Origin: Symsagittifera roscoffensis
Lineage: Eukaryota > Xenacoelomorpha > Acoela > Convolutidae
DNA length: 64,000 nt
Assembly (NCBI RefSeq): GCF_963678635.1
Contig: NW_026970900.1
Coordinates: forward strand, 1-64,000
Direction: 5' to 3'
Both the position numbers and the translations under genes were made by a program. Positions 1-10,364 of this stretch are shown here, piece after piece. A model generated the notes under the pieces. It saw only the letters and a program-made list of their open reading frames with translations. It had not been told where the DNA came from and did not search any database. Position 1 is the first letter of the stretch, and the number at the start of each line of letters is the position of its first letter.

Positions 1-2
1 TG

Positions 3-140
3 GGCGCTTTTGAAGATAGGTCTGTCAAGTGGCTTTCTGGGGTGAACTCGTACTGGCTTGAGGAGTCTGGTGGTGCGCCGCTGGACCTGCTGAGCTCGGG
101 TGATTGTTCCTTGCTTTTGATTTCTATAGACCGATTTTAA
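3..140 (+). other. Open segment in the left flank, possible coding end
   Basis: The first 126 bases lie outside the inverted-arm structure and are richer in G and C than what follows. The third forward frame is open from the window start to a TAA at 138-140, reading without an internal start as GAFEDRSVKWLSG and onward. The stop falls just inside the arm boundary at 127. It could be the end of a host exon or chance; about 45 codons are too few to decide and I recognise no family. Confidence 0.2.
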
Positions 141-367
141 AATTTTAAGTTTATTTAACTGTATTTGTTGATATATAAAATTTCCACTAACCGCTTATCA
201 TGGGTTAGTTCAGTCCCCTATAGTCCATTCAAAATCCCTTTTTTACCCTTACTGCAATTTTTTGAATTTTTTTACTAAGTTGACATTATTCAAGCGGCCA
301 GGGTCAAAAATTAGCATCATCTGGTATATAGAGGATGGAAAATTAACCGACGACTACAAGGTAGTAC

Positions 368-913
368 TCGGAAACCTCAAAAGTTTCTGAAATCAGAACA
401 AACTTGCGGCCTGGGATTGAACAAGGGAAAGCGCGAAATATGTTTTTCGGGACCGACGAGTACAGAAAACAATTCATTTTTAACTTAATTTCGAAAAAAA
501 TGCCCCATAAATTACTAACAAAAGAAGAGCTTTTTACAGTAGGATCACAATTGGAAAACGTGTCGAAAAGAATTGCTCGACGAAAAATTAAAAGAGCTTG
601 ATAAAATCTCGGTGTCATTTACAAACAAGACGCTCATTATGAATTTTACATTCTGAAAATTTGTTTTAGCATATCAAAACTCCTATATTTCTTTGCGTAC
701 GGCCCTTTGTTTTTTGCAAACTGTGTAACAGTCGCCTACTGCAGTCACATATGAGGCTTAAGAAAAATAGGCCCTATAACCATTGGCTCAAGAGTCAGGG
801 ACACTATCTCTTGTGTTTTTCTACCTCAAGAACGGTCGGAGCCAATTTGGTTCGCTTGCGACATGAGACTAGAACCCGTTACAGCTTAAAGGCTACTACC
901 AAAATATGCCCCA
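368..913 (+). repeat. 546-bp direct repeat, copy 1
   Basis: The stretch from ctcggaaacctcaaaa at 368 to about 913 recurs at 2,109-2,655 with only a handful of differences, far closer than the match between the two arms. It includes the point near 728 where the left arm departs from the right arm, so the copying happened after that change. Confidence 0.85.
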
Positions 914-1617
914 CTCTAGAAACAATAACGTCCCCATACTCAGGTCTCAAAATACCCAAAATACGCGAACGCCGTTAAAAACAGGGTTGGAACAATCCGT
1001 TAAGTTACTTTTTATTGGACAGTGAAACTTTGATCCATTTCAGATGGATCAACCTTAAACTCGCCTTAGCTCAACATAACAATCATAAAACACACTCGAG
1101 AAAATTAAATTAGGGACTCACATGTTGATGCACTCGAGTACAAGGAGTAATTAAATTGGTAAGCAACTCAAGAATTAGATAATATAATTAGATAAGTTTA
1201 ATACTGGTCAGTTTTGGCAACAGAAGTAAATTCTGGCTCTAGAATTTGAGTTTTTGTATGAACCATTGGGACACTCAAGCTGTCCACCTTTCCATTGAAG
1301 GTTCACTCTAGTTCGTTCCGAATAGTCGTTCCTTCTTCTATTTATCTCTCTTCCTATTCCGGGATAAGACAGCTCTACTCGTGTCTTATTTTATATCTGG
1401 AAATTGCGAATAGCAATTTCCCGCAGTTTTTCTTGAGCAATTTCCCGCAATTGTAAATTCGGATGTTCTGATTTCTCACTTTTTGTTTTCAGTGAGTACG
1501 AGAAAACTGAGCATGACAGGCTCCATTCGAAATTTTGAAAATTAAAACTTCACTCCAAAATTACGTATTTTCGTGTCTCTCAAGGTCAAACTTCCAGACA
1601 TGACCGACTGGCACACT
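730..1617. other. Left-arm-only segment inside the retroelement remnant
   Basis: The right arm runs directly from gcaaactg to attttttggaacg, while the left arm has about 890 extra bases between these words. About 185 of them are repeated at 2,470-2,655. I see no convincing coding sequence, terminal repeats or tail in 914-1,540, so the origin of the insertion is unknown. Confidence 0.5.
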
Positions 1618-2108
1618 GATTTTTTGGAACGCTTCGGCAAAATACTAAGAAACACGTTAAGCATTGTGACATTTATGTGAAAAGGTCTGACAACCAATTT
1701 TACAAGCAGTTCTCCTGGCAGCCAAAGGTGGCTTGGGTGTGTTTTATGCTCGTCTACTAGCTTTACCCGCTCTCTTAGCCTCAGCAAAAGGATCGAAAAC
1801 TCCTGAAGCGAAATTTTTGGTTAAGATAATGTGGATGGAACCTATAAAGATGGTGGTTTGAACATAAAAAGTTGAATTTGCTCCGGGAAACGAAACCCAA
1901 AAAAAATGGGACAGAGCCAGTTTTTGACAGCGAAGCTGCAGACTTGATTTTACAACTCGAACAAATGGACCTAAGAAGATTCAACGAGTTCCAAGATAGC
2001 TTTGGCTCGCAATGGTTGAACGTCATTCCATGCAAAAACCTAAGGTTGAAACTATCAAACCATTAACTCAAAATCGCGATATGTTTTCGATTAGGCTCTA
2101 AAATTTGC

Positions 2109-2655
2109 TCGGAAACCTCAAAACTTTCTGAAATCAGAACAAACTTGCGGCCTGGGATTGAACAAGGGAAAGCGCGAAATATGTTTTTCGGGACCGACGA
2201 GTACCGAAAACAATTCATTTTTAACTCAATTTCGAAAAAAAATGCCCCATAAATTACTAACAAAAGAAGAGCTTTTTACAGTAGGATCACAATTGGAAAA
2301 CGTGTCGAAAAGAATTGCTCGACGAAAAATTAAAAGAGCTTGATAAAATCTCGGTGTCATTTACAAACAAGACGCTCATTATGAATTTTACATTCTGAAA
2401 ATTTGTTTTAGCATATCAAAACTCCTATATTTCTTTGCGTACGGCCCTTTGTTTTTTGCAAACTGTGTAACAGTCGCCTACTGCAGTCACATATGAGGCT
2501 TAAGCAAAATAGGCCCTATAACCATTGGCTCAAGAGTCAGGGACACTATCTCTTGTGTTTTTCTACCTCAAGAACGGTCGGAGCCAATTTGGTTCGCTTG
2601 CGACATGAGACTAGAACCCGTTACAGCTTAAAGGCTACTACCAAAATATCCCCCC
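2109..2655 (+). repeat. 546-bp direct repeat, copy 2
   Basis: This near-identical copy of 368-913 sits in the same retroelement remnant. In the right arm the matching place holds only about 20 different bases, so this copy replaced or was added to the ancestral sequence in the left arm. Gene conversion or templated insertion would explain it. Confidence 0.85.
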
Positions 2656-3190
2656 ACTCGCGGAAGAGACGTTACCGAAGATGGTTGGTATCGCCTTTCT
2701 TTCCTCAAAAATGCAAGGAGATTCTCTATGCATACAAACCTGAATGCCCTTACAAAGCAGATTTTATCCCATACTCACATTCTTCCGTTTTAGGGCCACG
2801 ACCCCTCTACAAGACCGATCAGAAGCGACCAGACGGTTTGACGCTCGTTCCATGGGCTGCTGGTAAGCAGTTAATGTGGGAACGGTTTATATATTGGTAC
2901 GGCTACCGCTGAAGCAGAGGAGCAAAAAAATTATAATTATAATGACTTAGTAGATGATGGATATCTTTTTCAACCGATAGCTTTTGAGATTCAGGGCGCG
3001 GCCAGCCCCAGCACGGAACCTTTTTTGAACAAGCTAAGTAAGAACCAAAGCATATGTACTGAGGAGTCCAATGCATGCAGCTTTTTAAAACAGAGAATCT
3101 CACTGTCAATACAGATTGCGACGGCCGCTTGCATACTCGGCACAATAAATGACAAAATCACTTTCGACGAAATTTTTTGTTTGTAATACA

Positions 3191-4439
3191 ATATAAATCT
3201 ATAAATATTTATATAAACTTTCTCATGTCGAATTGAGTGTTATCATTGAAGGAACTTTACCGTATCGAGTATTTTTTAAACATATCAACACTAATCAACT
3301 CCTTTTTATCATAATCAATTCCATATCTGGATAAATCCAAGGGTTTTGACTGGAATATGTGATGAAGGGACCCCTGACTGTAACCTTGGTTACTCTGATA
3401 CTTTTGACCCTCTGTTTATCTACTTAAAAGCATGAAAATTATTGAATTACACTGAAATTTTTTTTAAATCTAAGTAGAAAAAAATTAAACCCAAATTTCA
3501 GCCACACTTGCTGCTGCAGCAACTAAGCTGAAATTTTACATTTTTTTGCCTTTTTATGTCCCAATGAATGATTTTAAGCTTATGAACATAATTTGTTTAA
3601 ACTGAGTGGGCACTTTTCAAATTAGAACATTTACTTAATCTAAAGGAAAAATAAAAGTTAGTTAAGCAACTTGTAAAATAATTTACGTCAAATAACTAAT
3701 AAAATAAAACTCTGGAGCATAGTTCGCAATATTCAGCTGTCGACTAATAAATAGATGGAGTGAAAACATTGAATAAAAAAATTTGTTAGAAATTGAGGAA
3801 AATGAATTGGGTTACTTGTGGGGACTCAAATTAGATCATCAGTAATAGCTTCTGTTAACAGGTAGTCCATATTTTACAGCTCAATTTTTATGTCACTTGG
3901 ATGTTGGGACTCTATTTCTTTCAAATTTCAATTTAAAAACATGCTCAACAAAATTCTAAATTTATATTGGCTTAGGACAAACTTCGTACACATGTAGACA
4001 TCAGTTCTTGCATCAACACAATCCGAATCTGGGTGTTAATTAAGACTTTATCGACTACGATAAGATTGTAAGCTAAACAAAGGTTTTCGCCCATTTATAG
4101 GTCAACTTCAGGTTTACAAGTCTTCCTAAAATTCAAAAAACCGGTATAAAATTAGGTTATCAGAAATCTTAACGAATGATGAACACATTATTCATAAAAA
4201 TAATTTATCTAACATAGTTTAAACAATAAATTTAAAGTGTTCACGCCGAAATTTTCTGAGAGTTTTGTTCTTTTTTAATTTCTCAATTTAAAAATTCCGA
4301 CATGAAATTTAAGCTTCAGTTTTAAAAAATATAGCTTCAATCTAAGCTAACTGCATCTTAATTTGACTCGTATGTTAAGTCGTGGCTTCACCTTCCTCAT
4401 ATGTAGAGCATCTAATGTTTATAACTTAATATTGATGTG
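3191..4439. other. Non-coding part of the left arm
   Basis: This is AT-rich sequence with no usable reading frame. It matches 57,395-59,000 of the right arm in reverse, including a shared ccacacttgctgctg stretch near 3,503. It links the outer retroelement remnant to the Penelope-like element, and its function is unknown. Confidence 0.6.
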
Positions 4440-4986
4440 CTTTTGGCCTGGTCAATGATCTTCCATTTTAACTCTGACGCCAAACCATCGCCTCAACACT
4501 GTTACAGGCGTTGCCAGCTAGAAGTATCCGATTGGTAAGATGTTTGACGTCTTGACCGACATAGATGGATTTGCATCCATTACAATCTAATTTGCTTACC
4601 ACTCTGGAATCTAGTTCACTTAATAATTTTATTTTAACGTCGGCAAACAAAATTTCAATTTCTGCGTCGTGAACACTTTTAGCGCGACCGTGATGTCCCC
4701 TATTCTCTTCGCAAGTTTATCAGTGTGGTTACCTCGATAATGAATAATCAGCATGTGTGATATGTCCTCAATGCTAGTAGAAGACCCTGGCTTATCACCC
4801 GTGCTCCTGATGTCATTATTCTCCCCTCTGATCTTCACGAGGGTAGGAGACGCAACCCGAGACAACCATTTTTCTGGATATTGGTTGTCTGAAAACTTTT
4901 CAGGATTGATTTTCATTGCTTTATCAAAATCTTACCGTCTTGACTTAACGCGGAAGACACGGTGAACAGTTTTTTCATTTACACTA
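4440..4986 (-). pseudogene. Penelope-like element, GIY-YIG end, left arm
   Basis: On the minus strand a frame at 4,629-4,916 reads FSDNQYPEKWLSRVASPTL and onward, the linker after the RT in Penelope-like elements. The next frame (4,468-4,650) has SKLDCNGCKSIYVGQDVKHL, a GIY-YIG nuclease signature with the usual CxxC before the Y-x-G. The two frames overlap with a shift between them. The element continues upstream at 13,008, because the 8-kb LINE nest was inserted here; the break falls at tttttcatttacac. The right arm carries the same element on the plus strand. Confidence 0.8.
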
Positions 4987-5103
4987 TTTGTTGTGATAAA
5001 CTTATTAAATAGTTTCATATTGGAAATTTGCGAGGACTAACGCAGCTGCGGACAGACTACACTATATTCACGAACGTGGATCAACCTGTTATCCTATCGC
5101 CAG

Positions 5104-5736
5104 GTGATGGTGAATGAAACAAACGAAAATGATCCTGGGACCGGCTCAATTCCTAGACAGTCACATCTATTCTCGAGCAAAGACTACTACCCAGCAGTTG
5201 AACAAGTGCTATGGGCGAGCGACACTGATGTCAATGCCTTGATTGGGAACATGAAGAAAGATCAATTGCCCTGTCTACTACGCGAATGCATATCCGAACT
5301 GAGAATACCTGCACGTAAATCATCGGTTCTCGACGATGTGTCCAAGTTTTTAGCGGTGCTGTCAACCGAAATGCTTCCAAGTCTAGAGAACAAATTAGAA
5401 AGGGTTAACGAAAACATCAGCTTGCTGAAATCAACAGATTGTCACAAAGTAGTTGCGCTGGAGAATTCTATGACAACGCTGCAAATGCAACTTAACATAA
5501 CTCCTAAAAATTTTAAAGCAGACATGAAACAAGTGAAAGAGGTTTATGTAGAAAATTACGCCACTTCTTACCCCAACCGAGTGCATCCAAAAGAACCAAT
5601 CGGAGTTTGTGTCACAGGTATTCCTGAAATTGAAACCGGGGACCAACTGGCAAAAACAAAAACTGATATTGAAGCAGTGGAAAGTATTCTCACTTACCTT
5701 GGAATATCGCAGAAATATCCGATGTACGACGCCTAG
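5104..5736 (+). pseudogene. ORF1-like protein of the plus-strand LINE
   Basis: An ATG-started frame of 210 codons lies near the 5' end of the inserted LINE, about 350 bases before its endonuclease. The middle (residues about 85-120) looks like a coiled coil, with regular leucines around LENKLERVNENISLLKS. I see no Cys/His knuckle. Position and coiled coil suggest the RNA-binding ORF1 protein of an APE-type LINE. Past 5,736 the frame closes, and related text such as RDLKLEMKTQGEWKVIEN appears near 6,000, so the original ORF1 probably ran to about 6,050. Confidence 0.6.
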
Positions 5737-6089
5737 GCGAGCGAAATCAAACAAAAAGCTGGGGGTGTAGCTATTGAAGAAAATTAAACAACCTAGATTA
5801 CTGCTTGTTCAAGTTCCTAAGGCATGGCAAAGACGACTGACTCTATTGTCGTTACCGAAATTGACAAACTAAGGGGATGGCAGCGTATTCATTTCAAAAG
5901 AGCTATCGAAAAAGGACTTGGAAACAGAAAACCAAATTCTTATTAAAAGAAAAAATTCATCGGATATGGCATAGAGAGAAGAAATCTCAGAATCAGAGAT
6001 CTGAAACTCGAAATGAAAACACAGGGAGAATGGAAAGTCATTGAAAACTGACTAGTCCATTATCAAAAGGTAACCGATTCTGAACTAAA

Positions 6090-6916
6090 AATGCTAACGG
6101 TCAATGCTCGAATATCTTGAGCATGGAACGCCGAATACTTCTGGCAAACGCAAGACATTGTCTCGATTATGATGTCATTGTAATCAATGAGTTTTGGCTA
6201 ACAAACGACGTCCCTGTCTAAGCATTGTTTCTTTCTAACTACTCTATATATAGACGCGATCGTACCGATGACTCTGCAACTAAACATGGCGGTGTACTCA
6301 TTGCAGTAAAAAAAATCGTTTACTACGCGTGCTTCAAATATCAACATCAACGACTGCTGTGCCTGCCACGTTGCTCTGGTCGTTTGTGCAGTGTATTGCC
6401 CACCTCGGTGCAGCCCATACGGTTGGTCCACATAAACATCAACAACTGATTCGCGGTATTAAAGAAGAGAAGTTGCAGTTTGCATATGATCACCTCATCA
6501 TTGCTGGCGATATGAACTTGAGCGATACTGACTGGCACACATTGTCATCGACGGATGACACAGAACTCTGTATTCTTGGTGGTTTTGTCGACCTTGGAGT
6601 TCAGCAAATAGTTCCTCTCGAGCAAAATGGCCAATCACTTGATGTTATCTTGACTGACCAACTGATGCCAAAGCTGGACTGTGTTGTGGACTATAGTTTC
6701 GGCAAGTTTTACAACACTAATGGAAGATACTTATCAGATCACGAACCATTCTGTCTTACAGTTGAGTTCCATTTGCCGAAAAATCAAAACCAACGCATCG
6801 TACTTCATCTGCCATATGCCTCCCTAGACTGGAAACTACTGCAACAAGAGATCAAGGATAATCTTTTCTATCTTTTTTGTAATAGCAACGTCAACTTTCT
6901 ATTGATCCATTGGTAT
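6090..6916 (+). pseudogene. APE-type endonuclease of the plus-strand LINE
   Basis: Two forward frames carry successive endonuclease blocks. The first, at 6,225-6,449, reads YRRDRTDDSATKHGGVLIAV. The second, at 6,329-6,958, has HLIIAGDMNLSDTDW (the GDxN metal site), then LDVILTD and SDHEPFCLTVEF, the closing SDH box of AP-endonuclease-like LINE nucleases. At least one frameshift separates them. The sequence runs on into the linker towards the RT and is cut at 6,917 by a minus-strand LINE; the RT resumes at about 8,690. Confidence 0.85.
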
Positions 6917-8689
6917 GTAGTAGTAGTAGTAGTAGTAGTAGGGCTTTTGTGCTCGTAGCACAAGGGGTTTCCCCCTGTCAGTTTTTCGTTCTATAGTGAA
7001 GTTTTACTTCTGCAGTCATTCATTGTGCAATCGCAAGCAATTCTCCATGTGCACTTGTTCATTTGTTCGTAGTCCTTCTCAAATTTTCTCCAAAATAACC
7101 ACAATATTCGCTTCTTCAGTCTGCTTGTTTCTCTCACGTCAATTTTGATCACATTCGCTAGCCGACATGTTTGGTAAAAGAGTTCGTCCTCCAAAAATTT
7201 CTTTTTCGGCCTCTCGAGCTGAAACATACAACCGCGCGAGGAACAGGAATACGATGGAACATTCAACATGTCAACATCGTAATTTTTCGATAAAATTTTT
7301 GACAGCAACAGAAGGTTGTTGATCTGTATATACATTGGCAGTGGCAATAGTGAAATTTCGATTAACCGATCTTTGTACGAATCCATATGCGGAATTATCC
7401 ATTTAACTATACGCCTTCGCACATTTTCAAGCTCCGTAATAATGTATTTACTCAATCTATAACATGGACTTGCGTACGTGAGTATTGGTACGATCATAGA
7501 TTTATACAAATCCAGTTTAGCTTTTTGTCCAAGATTCGATACGCTTCTTTTTATCATGTGAAAAACACGAATTGCTTGCAGCAAACCTTATTTATATGCA
7601 AATTCCATTTTAAGTCACAGGAAAGCATGAGCCCCAAATCAGATTGAGTTTCCTCCGTTTTAATCGATTCGTTTCCAAAAAGCAATCGTTTTTCGTTTTT
7701 GGACATTTTAATTAGGCAGCATTTATCCATATTGAAGGGCATGTTGTTTCTAATGGTCCAGTCATACAACGCATTTAAATCACTTTGAATATCTATTGTG
7801 CTTAAACCCACGCTGAGAAATTTGGCGTCATCGGCAAAAAGTAGGGGAAACAATTGATCGCACATTTTCGGGAGGTCGTTAACAAAAACCAGAAAAAGTA
7901 TGGGGCCCAAAATACTCCCTTGCGGGACACCGCTAGTAACTTGTATTGGTGACGAGTTTACTCCATTTATACGCACGAGTTGTACTCGATTTGTCAAGTA
8001 TGATTCGATTAGTTTCAGTAGCTTGTTTCTGATGCCCGTTTCAAAAAGTTTTTTCAAAAGCATACCATGATCCACTCTGTCAAAAGCTTTACTGTAGTCA
8101 GTAAAGATTACATCAACATCATGCTCTGGTACACTTTTTGCAAAAAGATTATCAATTGTAGAATCGTTGATCGTCTTTTCCTGAAGCCGAACTGAGCTGC
8201 GTGAAAAAAAGAATGGTAATGATCGTATAGTCGTCTAAAAATAATCCTTTCTAGAATTTTCGAAGCTATTGATAACAGAGATACCGGTCTGTAATTTGTA
8301 ACATGGCATTTATCGCCTTTTTTAAATAATGGACTTATAATTGCTTGTTTCCAGTCGTTTGGAAAAATGGCTGTTTGGAAAATTTTTCTGAATAACTGTG
8401 AAAGAGAATGAGAAAGAGTAATGCACAATTTTTTATACAATATTGGTGGAATTTCATCGGGTCCTTTACTCTTGTTTATGTCCAAGTTCATGCAAATTTC
8501 AATTACTTCCTTATCGAAAAAATTTACAGTAGTAATCATTTTTACGCATTCTTTTCCATTACACCCTTCAATAAATTTTGTCGATTTTGTATACACGGAA
8601 GAGAAGAAGATAGAAAATAGTTCTGATTTACCCTTGTCCGAATGAGTGGATCTTCACCATTTTTAGAAGAGTTGTTCCTCGTCGTACAT
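6917..8689 (-). mobile_element. 5'-truncated minus-strand LINE (LINE-2)
   Basis: Minus-strand frames hold an RT from its start to the end of the protein. At 8,108-8,596 are INKSKGPDEIPPILYKK, VTNYRPVSLLSIASKILER and FGFRKRRSTI. At 7,554-8,075 are SGVPQGSILGPILFLVFVND and an intact FADD box. At 6,991-7,584 are the post-RT region and a Cys-rich end, CTWRIACDCTMNDC. The endonuclease and most of the linker are missing, so the copy is 5'-truncated. Frameshifts lie near 8,165 and near 7,570. Its 3' end (left side) has two small hairpins and a (CTA)n tail. Its C-terminus resembles that of the LINE at 10.3-12.8 kb. Confidence 0.9.
6918..6941 (-). repeat. (CTA)n tail of LINE-2
   Basis: Eight TAG units on the plus strand are the (CTA)n tail of the minus-strand LINE. 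Immediately inside it are two stem-loops, gtgct..agcac at 6,949-6,961 and ggggtttcccc at 6,964-6,974. This is probably the 3' structure recognised by its own RT. Confidence 0.8.
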
Positions 8690-10320
8690 CACACCAGGCA
8701 AAACTGGCAACCTGGGTATCACAAAAGACATCCAACTTGTTAAAAAAACTGAAGACCCTCCGAGAGGCAACGACGAAAAACTCAAAACGCAATGAAAAAG
8801 TTTTATCATTGGAAGAGCAAGTAAATGCACTAGCCGAAGACAAAAGTATTTATGAGGAAAAAACGTTCTCCGGTCGTAATTTCAAAACCATATCTAAATA
8901 CTTTAAGTCCATTCGCGAGCCGCTCCCTGTGCCATTCAAGATTCATTGGCTGGAGAAAACTGCAGAGACTGACGAAGCTAAGGCTACCTTGTTCAACTCC
9001 TATTTCCAAAGCGTTTTTACGCATTCTCCCGTGAACGAAACCTTGAATGGCTTCTACGATGCTGACAGCGAACCAGCAACGAAGGTGGAGATCACAGTAG
9101 ACACTATTTCACAATATTTGAATAAACTCAAACTCAACAAAGCAACATGTCCTGATAGTATTCCCAACCAATTACTGAAAAATGTCTCTTGTTCTCTTTC
9201 AAAATCGCTGCATCTACTTTTCAAAACTTGTCACAACAAAGGGAAATGTCCTGGTGAGTGGAAAACTTCACTCAAGAATACGCGCCACTACACAAGAAAG
9301 GAAAAAGAGCTTCTGTTACGAACTACCGACCGATATCACTGCTCAGCTCAGTGTCCAAAGTTTTTGAACGCAAGATTTTTGATACGCTGCACAAAAAACT
9401 CAGATCGAAACTTTCTGAACACCATTATGGTTTCAGACGAAATAGGTCAACTGTTGTTCAACTCCTCACTTACGTCAAAATCTTCATCGATTTAACGACT
9501 CTCTGGGCACGAAAAACCTTGCCGCCCTAAACGTTGACTTCGAAAAAGCATTTGATAAAATTAACCGTGCAATTTTATTGAAGAAACTGTGGGCTATGGG
9601 AATACATCGCAAACTTCTTGCGCTCATCAAAGACTACCGGACTGGAAGAAAGCAATGTGTGAAAGTGAGAGATATTCTGTCATCAACACTACCAATCTAC
9701 AGTGGTGTCCCACAAGACTCTATACTTGGGCCCTCGTTGTTCCTGGTATACATCAAAGACCTCCCTACGGGCTTTGAATCTGTGCAGAAATACCTTTTTC
9801 CTGATGACTTCAAATCACTAGAGACATCTAGATTAACAATGTCAAACACTCCTTCTCTTCTTTCAGCGTGGTGCAACGCAAATTCAATCAGTGTTAATAT
9901 CGACAAAAACCCGCATCCTTGTTTTCAAAGGGGCAATTTTAATGAATGTTTGTTGAACAATGAACAGGTGCCTATTTCTCAAAAAGAAAAAAACCTGGGT
10001 GTTCTCGTCGATCACAAGTTAAACTGGCATGACAAAATCAAGTTGAGGTGCCAAAAAGCAATGAGTTGCTTTTTTTCTGATCAAACGGAATCTCCCCTTC
10101 TGTGCGAGTCAATCTAAAAAATACTCAATGTTTACTGTGGTATGGTTGTTCCAATACCTTGTTACGCCTCACAAGTATGGTACCCAACAAAGACAGATCT
10201 GATACGCATAGAACTTGTACAGAAACGAGCTACACGCTGGATTGTCGACGCTGAGCTGTCATACGTTGCTCGACTTGTCAGACTACTACCACTTAGCTTG
10301 TATATCAAAATGCACGACAT
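8690..10320 (+). pseudogene. Reverse transcriptase of the plus-strand LINE
   Basis: This piece resumes after the minus-strand insertion. A frame at 8,737-9,495 has the pre-RT linker and KLNKATCPDSIPNQLLKN. An overlapping frame at 9,258-9,530 has NYRPISLLSSVSKVFER and HHYGFRRNRSTVVQL, and 9,578-10,117 has SGVPQDSILGPSLFLVYIKD and FPDDFKSL. The catalytic aspartates of the RT box remain, but the usual alanine (FADD or YADD) is proline. Text like PCYASQVWYP and LPLSLYIKMHDI, typical of the region after the thumb, ends at 10,320 where another minus-strand LINE begins. Two or more frameshifts are needed to read it, so it is a pseudogene of the Jockey/CR1-like kind. Confidence 0.85.
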
Positions 10321-10322
10321 AA

Positions 10323-10364
<42 letters not shown>

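Larger units (their letters stand above)
368..3190 (+). pseudogene. Remnant of a retroelement with restriction-like endonuclease, left arm
   Basis: Forward frames contain ordered pieces of one protein type: LLDEKLKELDKIS-like text near 580-620, then FDSEAADLILQLEQMD and FGSQWLNVIPCKNL near 1,930-2,040, then TDQKRPDGLTLVPW near 2,810-2,860, then a tail resembling SFLKQRISLSIQIA near 3,080-3,120. The RPDG segment followed by a tryptophan and aspartate region, after a Cys/His patch, is how restriction-like endonucleases of some non-LTR retrotransposons look, so I infer the C-terminal half of such an element. No RT catalytic block is visible. Several stops, frameshifts and an internal insertion break it. 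The right arm carries the same pieces on the other strand. Confidence 0.5.

Noticed and set aside
6918-10364. TAG runs as independent microsatellites or as host valine-rich protein tails
   Set aside because: Both runs sit exactly at the 3' ends of minus-strand LINEs; the valine runs in plus frames are chance readings of the tails.
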